Shown here: one piece after another, positions 8,580 through 17,137 of the stretch | Position numbering within the stretch: the stretch's first letter is position 1 | How the letters are laid out: the number at the start of each line of letters is the position of its first letter | Origin: Pseudomonadota bacterium | GTDB lineage: Bacteria > Pseudomonadota > Gammaproteobacteria > Steroidobacterales > Steroidobacteraceae | Assembly: GCA_016713725.1 (NCBI GenBank) | Contig: JADJOO010000007.1 | Span: forward strand, 1 to 64,000 | Direction: 5' to 3' | Length of the DNA stretch: 64,000 bases | The notes under the pieces: generated by a model | Databases searched by the model: none | Seen by the model: the letters and a program-made list of their open reading frames with translations, nothing else | Told to the model about the DNA's origin: nothing | Position numbers and translations under genes: made by a program

Positions 8580-9539
8580 TTACCAGGCTCCAGTGGACAG
8601 CGACTGCGGTGAGGGTTGGCCGTCGGCGAATTGCAACGGTAACGCGCGCGCGCGGAAAACGCTGCGCCGCACCTGTAGACGCCACAGCCGTTCGGCGCCG
8701 ACGAAGCCGCCGAGCTCCGCGCCTTCGAAGGTAAGCGTGACGTCGCCGGTTACTTGCAGAAGATCTCCATTCTCGAAGTTCACGAATGTCAGGCCGGCAC
8801 GCGGGGTGTGAACGAAATTGCCCAGCGTGTTGAAATAGTGATTGCCGCGAAAATCCGGGATTGTCAGTTCGTTGTCCCGAACGCGAACGAAGCCTGGTTT
8901 TCCGCCTCTATGCGACACGTCAGCGGAACGAACATTGCCGTCCTGCTGGTCTGTGTAACTCGCAACGAAGAAGGTATCTGCCGCGGAAATCACGGCGCGA
9001 GCACTCTTGCTCAGCCCCTCGACGGTCTCAACGCTGCCGGACCACGGCAATGTCGGATCGCGCGAGAAGGTTGCGGTTCGAGAGTAGATGTATTGTGGAC
9101 AGTTGCCGAACGCCTGACGCACTGTGAGCACCGCGTGATCTGCCGCGACATGCGAGAGCACGCCATTGAGGCGCGCCCGGCGCCGCGCATGCAGATCGAT
9201 GCCCAACGCGGCTACTGCCGCACCCGTGATCCACCCTTCGACGGCCGGATCGCTGGCGTCTAATGTGCCATCGATGTGCAGCTGGCCGGGATCGAGCGGT
9301 TTCAGGAATCCCGGTATCCCGGCCATGAGCGTCACCCACGCATCATCATTTCGATCAATCGTGCCCAGTACTACATAGGGCAGCTGAGCGAAGAAGAGTC
9401 CGTGCTGTCGTGGCATTGTGCGAGCGATGGCACGCGGCCCGATGGCTTCAAGTTCGGCTTCGACTCCTGCACTACGCCGAATTGCACGCTCCCCGTCGTG
9501 CCAGGGCGAGGGCGGATCCAAAGGCGGGAGATTCGGCAT
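8580..9539 (-). CDS. pyridoxamine-5'-phosphate-oxidase-like flavin split-barrel protein
   Basis: Start at ATG 9539 gives 319 residues beginning MPNLPPLDPPSPWHDGERAI; the frame is open further upstream but that part is low-complexity and not family-like. Conserved stretches include FFAQLPYVVLGTIDRNDDAW, AALGIDLHARRRARLNG, QAFGNCPQYI, DTFFVASYT, DVSHRGGKPGFVRV and IPDFRGNHYFNTLGN, which mark a two-barrel PNPOx-like family often fused to or neighbouring flavin reductases. Members bind FMN or heme; the reaction of this branch is not established. Convergent with the Mo-oxidoreductase gene, 40 bases between stops. Confidence 0.8.
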   Translation of the reverse strand: MPNLPPLDPPSPWHDGERAIRRSAGVEAELEAIGPRAIARTMPRQHGLFFAQLPYVVLGTIDRNDDAWVTLMAGIPGFLKPLDPGQLHIDGTLDASDPAVEGWITGAAVAALGIDLHARRRARLNGVLSHVAADHAVLTVRQAFGNCPQYIYSRTATFSRDPTLPWSGSVETVEGLSKSARAVISAADTFFVASYTDQQDGNVRSADVSHRGGKPGFVRVRDNELTIPDFRGNHYFNTLGNFVHTPRAGLTFVNFENGDLLQVTGDVTLTFEGAELGGFVGAERLWRLQVRRSVFRARALPLQFADGQPSPQSLSTGAW

Positions 9540-9678
9540 CGTAGTCACTGAGAGCGAAGAAGGAGCGCTACATTGACAGTCGCCGGACGAAGAGCCAACC
9601 GCCAGGCGCGACAAGACAGTATTTCCTGGACAGGAATGCGGGCAACTCGAAACTGAGCGGCCGGGGCAATCCGCGAGA

Positions 9679-10479
9679 CTATAGCCCGAGCATCGCGGCG
9701 ACAGCCGGCCAGCTTCGTTCGCCATGGGTACTCATTTCCGCCGCCAAGTCAGTTGGCACCCAGTCGACCAACGCTGGCTTGAAGGTGGGCCTGAGTCGCG
9801 CGCGTTCAATCCACGACTCGACGTTCATCAGACGGCCGCGCGTCCACAGCCCATCCATCGAGAGCGCCGCAAGGCGATTTACGTATGGCGCCACGGCAAT
9901 GTCGGCCATTGAGAATTCCGGCCCCGCCAACCACACGTTCGACTTCAGAGCCTCGTCCATCTCGTGCAGATAGCCGTCGCACAGGCGGATCTTGTCCGCC
10001 GTGCCGGGCGCGTCGAGGCCAAGCTTGATCCATTGCCACTTCAGCGCTCTGGCAGCGGAACCCTCGGCCGGACCGAGCTTCATGAATTCCTCGTATTGCC
10101 GTGCCCCCTGTCGCAGGATCGTGTGACGAAAGGAGATCGCGTAGCTGATCGCCGCGCAAGCGGGATGCAGCTCCTCATCGACAGCCTTCGTCCAGTGAAG
10201 CACAGTCGCGCGTGCCGCTGGAGATGACGGGTAAATAGGATCGTCCGCGAAGACTTCTTCCAGGTATTCGCAGATTGCCGTCGATTCGCTGATTACGGCA
10301 TTGTTGTGAATCAACACCGGGACGACAGCCTTGGGGTTGAGGGGCGAGAAAAGCCGGATTGAACTGTTCGCCCGCGAAGATATCGACATAGCGGCTGGTC
10401 CACGACAGCCGCTTCTCCGCGAGCGCAAGGCGCACTTTGGCGGGCACGCAGAAACGCCATGGTGATAGAGTTCGAGCAT
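9679..10479 (-). CDS. glutathione S-transferase family protein, two compensating frameshifts
   Basis: The protein begins MLELYHHGVSAC and ends AAMLGL. Between about 10345 and 10440 the correct sequence lies in another frame (PAKVRLALAEKRLSWTSRYV then DIFAGEQFNPAF), after which the first frame resumes with PLNPKAVVPVLIHNNAVISE, the glutathione-binding NPKAVVPVL...ES motif, and TAICEYLEEVF. One base missing near 10439 and one extra in a TTTT run near 10350 explain it. The helical C-terminal domain is intact (LAGPEFSMADIAVAPYVNRL). Cytosolic GSTs of this type conjugate or reduce with glutathione; substrate not predictable. Confidence 0.8.
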   Translation of the reverse strand: MLELYHHGVSACPPKCALRSRRSGCRGPAAMSISSRANSSIRLFSPLNPKAVVPVLIHNNAVISESTAICEYLEEVFADDPIYPSSPAARATVLHWTKAVDEELHPACAAISYAISFRHTILRQGARQYEEFMKLGPAEGSAARALKWQWIKLGLDAPGTADKIRLCDGYLHEMDEALKSNVWLAGPEFSMADIAVAPYVNRLAALSMDGLWTRGRLMNVESWIERARLRPTFKPALVDWVPTDLAAEMSTHGERSWPAVAAMLGL

Positions 10480-10630
10480 GAAGTGTTAGCCGAGTTGCCT
10501 ACTGATCCGGAACGGTGGCCGCTCGTCGGCATCGACCGGATGTACGCCGATAGCGCGCATCTGGCCCTCCCTTGAATGTCTTTTTCTGCCGATTATGAGC
10601 CTACACGACCGTCCGCTTCGTGACTGTCAT

Positions 10631-11050
10631 CTACGTACTCAGCCGAGCCATCACCCGCCGCGTCCGACCCCCTTCACGGTGCTCGAATAGAAAGATACCC
10701 TGCCAGGTCCCGAGCGCGGGTCGACCGTCCATCACGGGTATCGACAACGATACCGGAGTCAGCGCGGCCTTGATGTGCGCCGGCATGTCGTCGGGGCCTT
10801 CATTGGTGTGAGCGAGCCAGCGCATCGACGGATCGGCGGCGGCGGGCACCAGCCGGCGAAAGAATTCCTGCAGGTCACGCACCACGTCCGAATCGGCGTT
10901 CTCCTGCACCAGCAGCGAGCACGAGGTGTGTTGCACAAACAGCGTCAGCAATCCTTCGCGTACGCCGCTGCCGCGGATGAATCGTGCCACTTCTGCCGTG
11001 AACTCGTGCAGTCCCACTCCCGGCGTCTGCACGTTGAAAACCGTCTGCAC
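10631..11050 (-). CDS. yjbQ: YjbQ/UPF0047 family protein (secondary thiamine-phosphate synthase-like)
   Basis: 139 residues from a GTG at 11050, with GAAGG a few bases upstream; an open frame continues further but is not conserved. Motifs LFVQHTSCSLLVQENADSDV, WLAHTNEGPDDMPAHIKAAL and GTWQGIFLFEHR are those of YjbQ proteins. E. coli YjbQ has weak thiamine-phosphate synthase activity; its real role is unsettled. The conserved His and Glu suggest metal binding. It lies immediately downstream of a GST remnant on the same strand. Confidence 0.85.
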   Translation of the reverse strand: MQTVFNVQTPGVGLHEFTAEVARFIRGSGVREGLLTLFVQHTSCSLLVQENADSDVVRDLQEFFRRLVPAAADPSMRWLAHTNEGPDDMPAHIKAALTPVSLSIPVMDGRPALGTWQGIFLFEHREGGRTRRVMARLST

Positions 11051-11073
11051 GTTGCCCTTCTCCCTGCCCGCGG

Positions 11074-11352
11074 CTACGACTTCATCGCAGCCGCGAACCA
11101 CGCCGCCGATCCGCGTGCGCGGCACTCGGCCTCCAGCAGTCCTGGTGCCCCGTGCATTTGTTCGCGGCATCGCGCAACCCATGGCTCGCGAAACCTCTCG
11201 GGCGGTCGCACCATGCGTACGTAGAGCTGATCTCTTGCTTTCTCGCCGGCGCCGACCGACCAGTTCGCGTGATCGAACGGAATCTCGAGATGCATGAGGC
11301 TGGCCGCGACGCGACGTACGTAGGGCGAATCGAACATGCCGATCAACTGCAT
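11074..11352 (-). pseudogene. glutathione S-transferase remnant with internal deletion
   Basis: Starts MQLIGMFDSPYVRRVAASLM and HLEIPFDHANWSV, the first 35 residues of a GST N-terminal domain, then jumps to GEKARDQLYVRMVRPPERFR and EPWVARC, which in intact relatives lies about 60 residues further on (the RPxE...PWV helix). The intervening glutathione-binding half and the true C-terminus are absent. The reading frame survives across the join, so this is a deletion rather than an indel. It ends against the YjbQ start and is unlikely to make a working enzyme. Confidence 0.55.
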
Positions 11353-11395
11353 CGTATTGCTACCGGAACTGGCGATTCATACACAAAGCCGGTGA

Positions 11396-12172
11396 CTAAC
11401 GACCCGTCCAGCGCGGTTTGCGCTTCTCGGTGAAGGCGCGCGTGCCTTCTTTCAGGTCGTCTGACCGGACCACCTGTTGCACCAGGTGCAACGAGTCGTG
11501 CAGTTCGAAGGCCTCGTGCTCGGGCACCATTTCGGTGTGCCGCAGCAGCTGCTTGATGGCCGGGAACAGCAGCGGCGGTCCCTCCGCCAGTTGCCGTGCG
11601 ATCTCGCGTGCCTTGGCCAGCCCCTGGCCTTTCGGCACGACGTGGTTGGCGAGACCCCAGTGCTTCGCCTCGGCCGCCTCCATCCAGCGTCCGGTCATCA
11701 GGAATTCGACCGCGACGTGGTAGGGAATGCGCCGTCGCAGCTTGATCGTGCCGGCGTCAGCCAGCACGGCCACGTTGATCTCGGGCAACGCGAACCGCGC
11801 ATGCTCTTCCATCACGATGATATCGGTGCCGAGCACGATCTCGAAGCCGCCGCCGCAGGCGATGCCGTTGACCGCGGCGATCACCGGCTTGTTCAGGTTG
11901 CGCGGGTAGTTCAGGCCGCCGAACCCTCCTGCGCCCCAGTCCGAATCCGACTCCTCGCCGCCGGCCGCCGCCTTCAAGTCCCAGCCCGGCGAGAAGAAGC
12001 GATCTCCCGCACCCGTGATGATCGCTACACGCAGACCCGCGTCGTCGCGGAACTGCGTGAAGACGTCGTTCAGACGGCGGCTCGCGGCCAGGTCGATCGC
12101 GTTCGCTTTCGGCCGGTCGATCGTGACCTCGAGGACCGCGCCGTTGCGTTCGGTCAGGATTCCGTCTTGCAT
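11396..12172 (-). CDS. enoyl-CoA hydratase/isomerase family, CaiD-like (crotonobetainyl-CoA hydratase-like)
   Basis: An intact 258-residue crotonase-fold protein. DRPKANAIDLAASRRLNDVF, LRVAIITGAGDRFFSPGWDL, KAAAGGEE, NLNKPVIAAVNGIACGGGFE and FTEKRKPRWTGR run parallel to E. coli CaiD, including the WDLKAAA oxyanion segment and the terminal EKR-P-W-GR. CaiD hydrates crotonobetainyl-CoA to L-carnitinyl-CoA. It starts one base after the stop of the acyl-CoA ligase gene, so the two are translationally linked; it is the last gene of a four-gene operon. The exact substrate is inferred, as other crotonases share parts of this pattern. Confidence 0.85.
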   Translation of the reverse strand: MQDGILTERNGAVLEVTIDRPKANAIDLAASRRLNDVFTQFRDDAGLRVAIITGAGDRFFSPGWDLKAAAGGEESDSDWGAGGFGGLNYPRNLNKPVIAAVNGIACGGGFEIVLGTDIIVMEEHARFALPEINVAVLADAGTIKLRRRIPYHVAVEFLMTGRWMEAAEAKHWGLANHVVPKGQGLAKAREIARQLAEGPPLLFPAIKQLLRHTEMVPEHEAFELHDSLHLVQQVVRSDDLKEGTRAFTEKRKPRWTGR

Positions 12173-12173
12173 G

Positions 12174-14240
12174 TCAGGGTTCCTCCGCTTTGCGGATCAG
12201 CACGTCGACGGCGATGGCGCCCGCGCCGCGCGGTCGAACGATGATGGGATTGACGTCGAGTTCCACGAGCGTGTCACGGTGCGCAGCCGCATAGCGTCCA
12301 ATCGCCAGGATCGCGTCGATCAGCGCCTCGACATCGCCCGCCGGCTGTCCACGATACCCGTCGAGGAGTGCGGACACCTTAAGCCGCCGCAAGGCCGTTG
12401 CGATGGATTCGCGCGACCACGGCGGCAACAGCGTCACAGTGTCCTGCCAGAGTTCCGCCTGCACGCCGCCCGAACCGATCAGCAGAACCTGCCCGAACTG
12501 CTCGTCGACCGTGATTCCGACCAGGATTTCGGCGATGCCGTCGTCGATCAGCTGCTCGACCAGCACCTCGTCCGACAGTGCCGCGAGCCTCGTACCTGCT
12601 GCCGCGGCTTGCTCCGCGTTGCGCACACCGAGCAGGACGCCACCGAGTTCAGTCTTGTGTTCGAGCCCAGCGCCGGTTGCCTTGATCGCCACGGGACAGC
12701 CGACGGCTGCCGCCGCCGCCGCCGCCGCCTGCGGTGCGGGCACCACCTGCGAACGCGGCACCTGCAGACCGAATGCACCCAGTGCCGCCTTGCCCGCGTG
12801 TTCGTCGAGGGTCAGCACCGGTCTGGCTGGCCGCAACGGCCGCGACAGAAGCGGAGGCGTGCCGTCGCGCCAGGCCTCGCCGACGGCCGCGGCGAGGTGC
12901 AGTGCCTCGAGGGCTTCGCGCTGGCCCTGCAGCGGAACCAGGCTGCTTGCGATGCAGAGTTGCCGCACGCTGCGGCCCGCGGTTTCTGGCAGCGAGGAAA
13001 TGAACACCCCGCGTGGCTTTGCGCCCTGCGACGCGGCGGCGAACTGCTCGATCACGGCAGTGTAGGCGGAGTCGTCGGCGTTCGCCGCCGGCGGACAATC
13101 GAGCGTGAAGCCGACCGCGTCGACTTCGCTGCGGAACACTTCATCGAACAGCTGGCGCAATGCGGCGTGCTGGAACCACAGGTAGGTGTGCACGTCGAAC
13201 GGATTCGCGACGGTCACCCGCTCGCCGACGATTGCGCTCATGCGTGCCGTCGTGTCGGGCGGAAACGATGGGAACTCCAGCGCCAGGTGACGCGACACGT
13301 CCGCGGTCATCGCCATGTCGCCGCCCGAAGCGCCCATCACGACCACGCGGCGCCCCGACAGCGGGCCGCCGCCGTGGAAGATCTTCAGTGTCTCGCAGAG
13401 CGTCGACAGGGTTTCGCAACGGGCGATTCCGGCCTGCGCACAATAGGCGTCGAACACGGCATCGGCTCCTGACAGGGCGCCGGTGTGACTGCGCGCAGTG
13501 CGGCTGGCGGCCTCGGTGCGGCCAGACTTGACCACGGCGATCGGCTTGCCGCGCGCACGTGCCTTGTCGACGGCGCGCGCGAACTTCGCGGCGTCCTTGA
13601 CGCCCTCGAGGTAGAGCCCGAAGGCCGTGACGCGCCGATCTTCGCTCAACACGTCGATCAGGTCCTCGGCAGCGAGGCACGTCTGGTTGCCGACGGTGAG
13701 CAGGTAGCCGATCGGCAGCGAGCGGTCGTTGAACATCAGCGTGAGCGCAATCGTTCCGCTCTGGGAGATCAGCGCCACGCCGCGCTCGGGTGAAGCGCCG
13801 ACGACCTGGTCGGGCCACAGCGCGACCCGGTCGAAGAAATTGACCATGCCGTAGCAGTTGGGGCCGAGGAACGGCAGATCGCCGGCTGCCTGCTCGAGTT
13901 CCCGGCTGAGTTGCAGGCCGGCAGGCATGGCTGTTTCCGCAAATCCCGAGCTGAAGCAGACGAATCCGCCCGCGCCGCGCCGGGCGAGAGACGCGGCGAT
14001 CGCCGGCACCTCGTGATTCGGCGCAGCAATGAATGCGGTGTCCGGGCCGGCCGGCAGTTCGTCGACCGACCGGAAATACGTTGCGCCCGGCTGCGATGCC
14101 CGTGTCGGATGCACGCGCCAGATGTCACCGGGAAAGCCGAGCGTCCGTGCGCCGGCGGCAACAGCATCGGTCCACGTGCCCGATCCGATCAGTGCGACGG
14201 TGCGCGGGACGAGCAGGCGCTGCAGGTCAGGTGCGGTCAT
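12174..14240 (-). CDS. NDP-forming acyl-CoA synthetase (acetate--CoA ligase / succinyl-CoA synthetase-like)
   Basis: An intact 688-residue protein joining, in order, a CoA-binding Rossmann domain (PRTVALIGSGTWTDAV, about 10-130), a ligase domain with ISQSGTIALTL, KSGRTEAASRTARSHTGALS (His of the phosphorylated loop) and GASGGDMAMTADVS, and a C-terminal ATP-grasp domain (GCPVAIKATGAGLEHKTELG, VEQLIDDGIAEILVGI, VELDVNPIIV). This is the ADP-forming acetyl/acyl-CoA synthetase layout, reversible and distinct from the AMP-forming ligase CaiC usually found with CaiD. Spacing to its neighbours is 24 bases upstream and one base downstream. It would activate the acid substrate of the pathway as its CoA ester. 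Confidence 0.88.
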   Translation of the reverse strand: MTAPDLQRLLVPRTVALIGSGTWTDAVAAGARTLGFPGDIWRVHPTRASQPGATYFRSVDELPAGPDTAFIAAPNHEVPAIAASLARRGAGGFVCFSSGFAETAMPAGLQLSRELEQAAGDLPFLGPNCYGMVNFFDRVALWPDQVVGASPERGVALISQSGTIALTLMFNDRSLPIGYLLTVGNQTCLAAEDLIDVLSEDRRVTAFGLYLEGVKDAAKFARAVDKARARGKPIAVVKSGRTEAASRTARSHTGALSGADAVFDAYCAQAGIARCETLSTLCETLKIFHGGGPLSGRRVVVMGASGGDMAMTADVSRHLALEFPSFPPDTTARMSAIVGERVTVANPFDVHTYLWFQHAALRQLFDEVFRSEVDAVGFTLDCPPAANADDSAYTAVIEQFAAASQGAKPRGVFISSLPETAGRSVRQLCIASSLVPLQGQREALEALHLAAAVGEAWRDGTPPLLSRPLRPARPVLTLDEHAGKAALGAFGLQVPRSQVVPAPQAAAAAAAAVGCPVAIKATGAGLEHKTELGGVLLGVRNAEQAAAAGTRLAALSDEVLVEQLIDDGIAEILVGITVDEQFGQVLLIGSGGVQAELWQDTVTLLPPWSRESIATALRRLKVSALLDGYRGQPAGDVEALIDAILAIGRYAAAHRDTLVELDVNPIIVRPRGAGAIAVDVLIRKAEEP

Positions 14241-14264
14241 GCAGTGCCTGCGGCTGCCGCGCGC

Positions 14265-14747
14265 TCAGCGGCGCGGCAGTTCCATCCGGCGCGAGCCCAG
14301 TGCCGGTGCCGGGAGCAACCGGTCCGCGGCCTCCCAGTCCGCCAGTCGCTGCAGGACGTCGGGTGGGAATGCCGCGCTCTTCGGCGCCGGCTGCTGCTGC
14401 AGCACGTGCAGCAGCATGAACTCGCCCAGCGCGGTCGGCTCGGCGAGACGCGGGCAATGCAGCGCCAACTCGAGGTGGAGGCGCTTGGTATCGACGCCGA
14501 GTGCCCGTGCACGCACGCTGATGGAGTCGCTCGATTTGACCTCGCGCAGGTAGTGGACGTGCGTCTCGAGCGTGAACAGCGTGCACCCGGAACGCGTGCG
14601 ATAGTCGTCGTCGAGGCCGGCCTCGCGCATCAGCGCGTCGATCGCCTGGCTGAAAACGAGCGTGTAGTAGGCATCGCGCAAGTGCCCGTTGTAGTCGATC
14701 CACAGCGGTTCGATGGCGCAGCGATAGTCCGAGGGTCGCCAGTTCAT
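14265..14747 (-). CDS. hotdog-fold acyl-CoA thioesterase (betainyl-CoA thioesterase-like)
   Basis: 160 residues. IEPLWIDYNGHLRDAYYTLV carries the D-x-x-G-H active-site motif of 4-hydroxybenzoyl-CoA-type hotdog thioesterases; LETHVHYLREVKSSDSISVR follows. In known aerobic carnitine degradation a related thioesterase, sometimes fused to L-carnitine dehydrogenase, releases glycine betaine from betainyl-CoA; here it sits seven bases after a BKACE gene, which supports that reading. The assignment to betainyl-CoA is inference from context. Intact and in operon. Confidence 0.8.
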   Translation of the reverse strand: MNWRPSDYRCAIEPLWIDYNGHLRDAYYTLVFSQAIDALMREAGLDDDYRTRSGCTLFTLETHVHYLREVKSSDSISVRARALGVDTKRLHLELALHCPRLAEPTALGEFMLLHVLQQQPAPKSAAFPPDVLQRLADWEAADRLLPAPALGSRRMELPRR

Positions 14748-14754
14748 GCGACGG

Positions 14755-15654
14755 TCAGCGCAGGCGCAGGCGATCGCGGGTTTCGGCCGGCGTCAGGATG
14801 CGGGCCCCCATCGCCTCTATGATCGTGCGCGCCTTCTGCACCAGCTGCGCGTTGCTCGCATACACGCCCTTGCTCAAATAGAGATTGTCCTCGAGTCCCA
14901 CGCGCACGTTGCCGCCGAGCAGGATCGACTGTGCCACCCACGGCATCTGCATGCGGCTGATGGCGAACGAGCTCCAGACGCTGTCGGCCGGCAGCGAGTT
15001 GACCATCGCCACCAGGTGCCCGGTGTCCGCAGGCGCGCCGTAGGGGATGCCCATGCAGAGCTGGATCAGCGTGGGCGCGTCGAGCAGCCCTTCCTTGACC
15101 ATCTGCTTCACGAACCAGAGGTTGCCGGTATCGAACACCTCGAGTTCCGGCTTCACCCCGAGGTCGCGCGCGATCCGGGCGCCCTGGCGCAGGTAGTTCG
15201 GCGTGGAGATGTAGGCGCGGTTGTCGTCGCCGAAGTTCAGGCTGCCGCAGTCGAGCGTGGCGATGTCGGGCCGGTACAACCCTTCGTGGCAGAGTTCGAT
15301 GACGTGCTTCATGCGCTCTTCCTGCGTCACGAAGTCGCTGCCGGGGGCCGGCGTGTCCTTGAGCCCGTTCTCGCCGATGACGATGTAACCGCCCATGCCG
15401 CACGTCAGGTTGACGATGACATCGGTGCCGCTTTCGCGGATGCGCTTGACCACCTCGCGGTAGTGGCGGGTCTCCATGCTGAACGTGCCGGTTTCAGGAT
15501 CGCGCACGTGGATATGGACGATGGCCGCACCGGCCTGCGCCGCCTCGATGGCAGTTCTTGCGATCTGCTCGGGGGTGATCGCGCAGTGGGGGCTCTTGGC
15601 AACCTTGGTGTCGTCGCCGGTCACGGCGCAGGTGATGAAGACTTCAGGGTTCAA
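14755..15654 (-). CDS. beta-keto acid cleavage enzyme (BKACE/Kce family; candidate dehydrocarnitine cleavage enzyme), TTG start
   Basis: 299 residues from a TTG at 15654 preceded by AAGGGGAA; the next in-frame start would remove the conserved PEVFITCAVTGDDTKV. Family marks are AAIVHIHVRDPETG (metal-binding His-x-His), DVIVNLTCGMGGY, PDIATLDCGSLNFGD, EVFDTGNLWFVKQM and GGNVRVGLEDNLYLSKG. BKACE enzymes condense a beta-keto acid with acetyl-CoA to give acetoacetate and a new acyl-CoA; 3-dehydrocarnitine to betainyl-CoA is one established case and 3-keto-5-aminohexanoate another. First gene of the operon, with a promoter-like site just upstream. Confidence 0.88.
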   Translation of the reverse strand: MNPEVFITCAVTGDDTKVAKSPHCAITPEQIARTAIEAAQAGAAIVHIHVRDPETGTFSMETRHYREVVKRIRESGTDVIVNLTCGMGGYIVIGENGLKDTPAPGSDFVTQEERMKHVIELCHEGLYRPDIATLDCGSLNFGDDNRAYISTPNYLRQGARIARDLGVKPELEVFDTGNLWFVKQMVKEGLLDAPTLIQLCMGIPYGAPADTGHLVAMVNSLPADSVWSSFAISRMQMPWVAQSILLGGNVRVGLEDNLYLSKGVYASNAQLVQKARTIIEAMGARILTPAETRDRLRLR

Positions 15655-15734
15655 GACGGTTCCCCTTGGTGTGTCGAGCGACAGCGCGGACCGGTCGGTG
15701 CCTGCGGGCCCGGGAGTCCGAGCGCATTGGGCAT

Positions 15735-15762
15735 ATTATAACGACGGTAATAATAAAGTCAC
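15735..15762 (-). promoter_or_regulatory. sigma70-like promoter for the BKACE operon
   Basis: On the minus strand GTGACT (complement of 15757-15762), a 16-base spacer and a perfect TATAAT (complement of 15735-15740) lie about 80 bases before the BKACE start. The surrounding stretch is an AT-rich island in GC-rich DNA. Start of transcription would fall near 15728. Confidence 0.5.
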
Positions 15763-15816
15763 CGCCGCTCCCTCCCGGGTGCTGCCTCGTTCAGTTCCTG
15801 CGCCGCGGGTATCCGC

Positions 15817-17046
15817 TCAATGCAGCAATAGCGCCAGCGCGGCGATCAGGCGGTCCACCTCGGCCGCCGAGGTGTAATGCACGAACGATGCCCGCACGAC
15901 GCCATCCGTTGTGTCGATCCCCAGGGCCTGCAGCAGGCGGTAGGCATAGAAATTGCCGTTGCCGACACCGATACGCAGGTCGGCCAGCTGTCTCGCGAGC
16001 GCCGCCGATGACTGTCCGGCAACCGTGAAAGCCACGGTCGGCGCGCGCGAGCTCGCGCGCGTGCCGCCGATCAGTCGCACCCTGGGATGGGCAGCCAGAA
16101 AATCGAGCAGGGGCTGCAACAGCTCGCTCTCGTGCTCGCGAAACAAACGCCGCACCGCCGTGGCCTTTTCCTGCACGGATCGCTGCCCGTGGCCGTGACG
16201 AGCCGCCAGGGATTCCATGTAATCGATCACGCCATTGACCGCCGCCACCTGCGCATGGTCTGGTCCGGCAGGGTTGAAGCGGCCCGGCAGTGCGTCGCCC
16301 TTGAAGAAATGAGCTTGCGACGGCAGTTGCGCGGCCAGGTCGGCCTGGACGTACATCGCACCGAGGTGCGGTCCGTAGACCTTGTAGAGCGAGAACAGGT
16401 AGATATCGGCACCTGTCGCGGCGATGTCCGGCAGGCCGTGCGGGCAGTAGGACACGCCATCCACGACGGCCCACGCGCCCGCCCCATGCACCAGGTCGGT
16501 GATCTCCCGTACGGGATGGATGCTGCCAACGACGTTCGAGCATTGCGTGAAGGCAACCACCCGCGTGCGGGGTCCGAGCAACGCGGCGAGGTCTGCGATC
16601 CGCAACTCGCCGGTCGGGTCCGCCTGCCACGTGCGCACCACGCAACCCGCGTCCTGGAGCCGCGCCCAGGCACCGACGTTGGCCTCGTGATCCTGGTTGG
16701 TGACGATGACCTCGTCGCCCGCTCGCAGGTGCTGGCGAAATGCCTGCGCCAGCACGTAGGTATTCTGCGAGGTCGAGGGTCCGAGGTGCAAATCGTCCCG
16801 GTCGACATGCAACCATTCGGCCAGGCGGTGCCGTGCGCTGTCCATGCGGGCGCCCGCGGTGGCGGACGGCTCGAAAGCGTAGTAGGGCTGCACCTTGGTC
16901 TGCTGGTAGAATTCTTGCAGCGCCGCGACCGCCTGGCCACAGGCGAACGATCCGCCAGCATTCTCGAAGTGCGCGAATCCCGCGAGACTCGGCTCATCGA
17001 AGGCGGGAAACTGCGCACGCACGTAGTCGAGGTCGAGCGAACTCAT
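15817..17046 (-). CDS. class V aminotransferase-fold PLP enzyme (cysteine desulfurase-like superfamily)
   Basis: An intact 409-residue protein. FENAGGSFACGQAV, GPSTSQNTYVLAQAF, NQDHEANVGAW, AFTQCSNVVGSIHPV, VVDGVSYCPHGLPDI (Asp196 for the PLP ring nitrogen) and YLFSLYKVYGPHLGAMYV (Lys222 expected to hold PLP) define the fold. The N-anchoring H-E-A-N and S-N-V-x-G-x-x-x-P signatures are typical of NifS/CsdA-like and selenocysteine-lyase-like members, but no reactive-Cys loop near the C-terminus is obvious. Same strand as, and 162 bases upstream of, the BKACE operon; divergent from the HD protein (91 bases). Reaction unknown. Confidence 0.84.
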   Translation of the reverse strand: MSSLDLDYVRAQFPAFDEPSLAGFAHFENAGGSFACGQAVAALQEFYQQTKVQPYYAFEPSATAGARMDSARHRLAEWLHVDRDDLHLGPSTSQNTYVLAQAFRQHLRAGDEVIVTNQDHEANVGAWARLQDAGCVVRTWQADPTGELRIADLAALLGPRTRVVAFTQCSNVVGSIHPVREITDLVHGAGAWAVVDGVSYCPHGLPDIAATGADIYLFSLYKVYGPHLGAMYVQADLAAQLPSQAHFFKGDALPGRFNPAGPDHAQVAAVNGVIDYMESLAARHGHGQRSVQEKATAVRRLFREHESELLQPLLDFLAAHPRVRLIGGTRASSRAPTVAFTVAGQSSAALARQLADLRIGVGNGNFYAYRLLQALGIDTTDGVVRASFVHYTSAAEVDRLIAALALLLH

Positions 17047-17137
17047 CGGTATCTGGCTCCAGCAGGGCGAGGCGCGGGGTTTGGTGTGACGTTCCGCATT
17101 CTGCAGAACGGCGTACGGTTACGAAAGGAACACTGCC

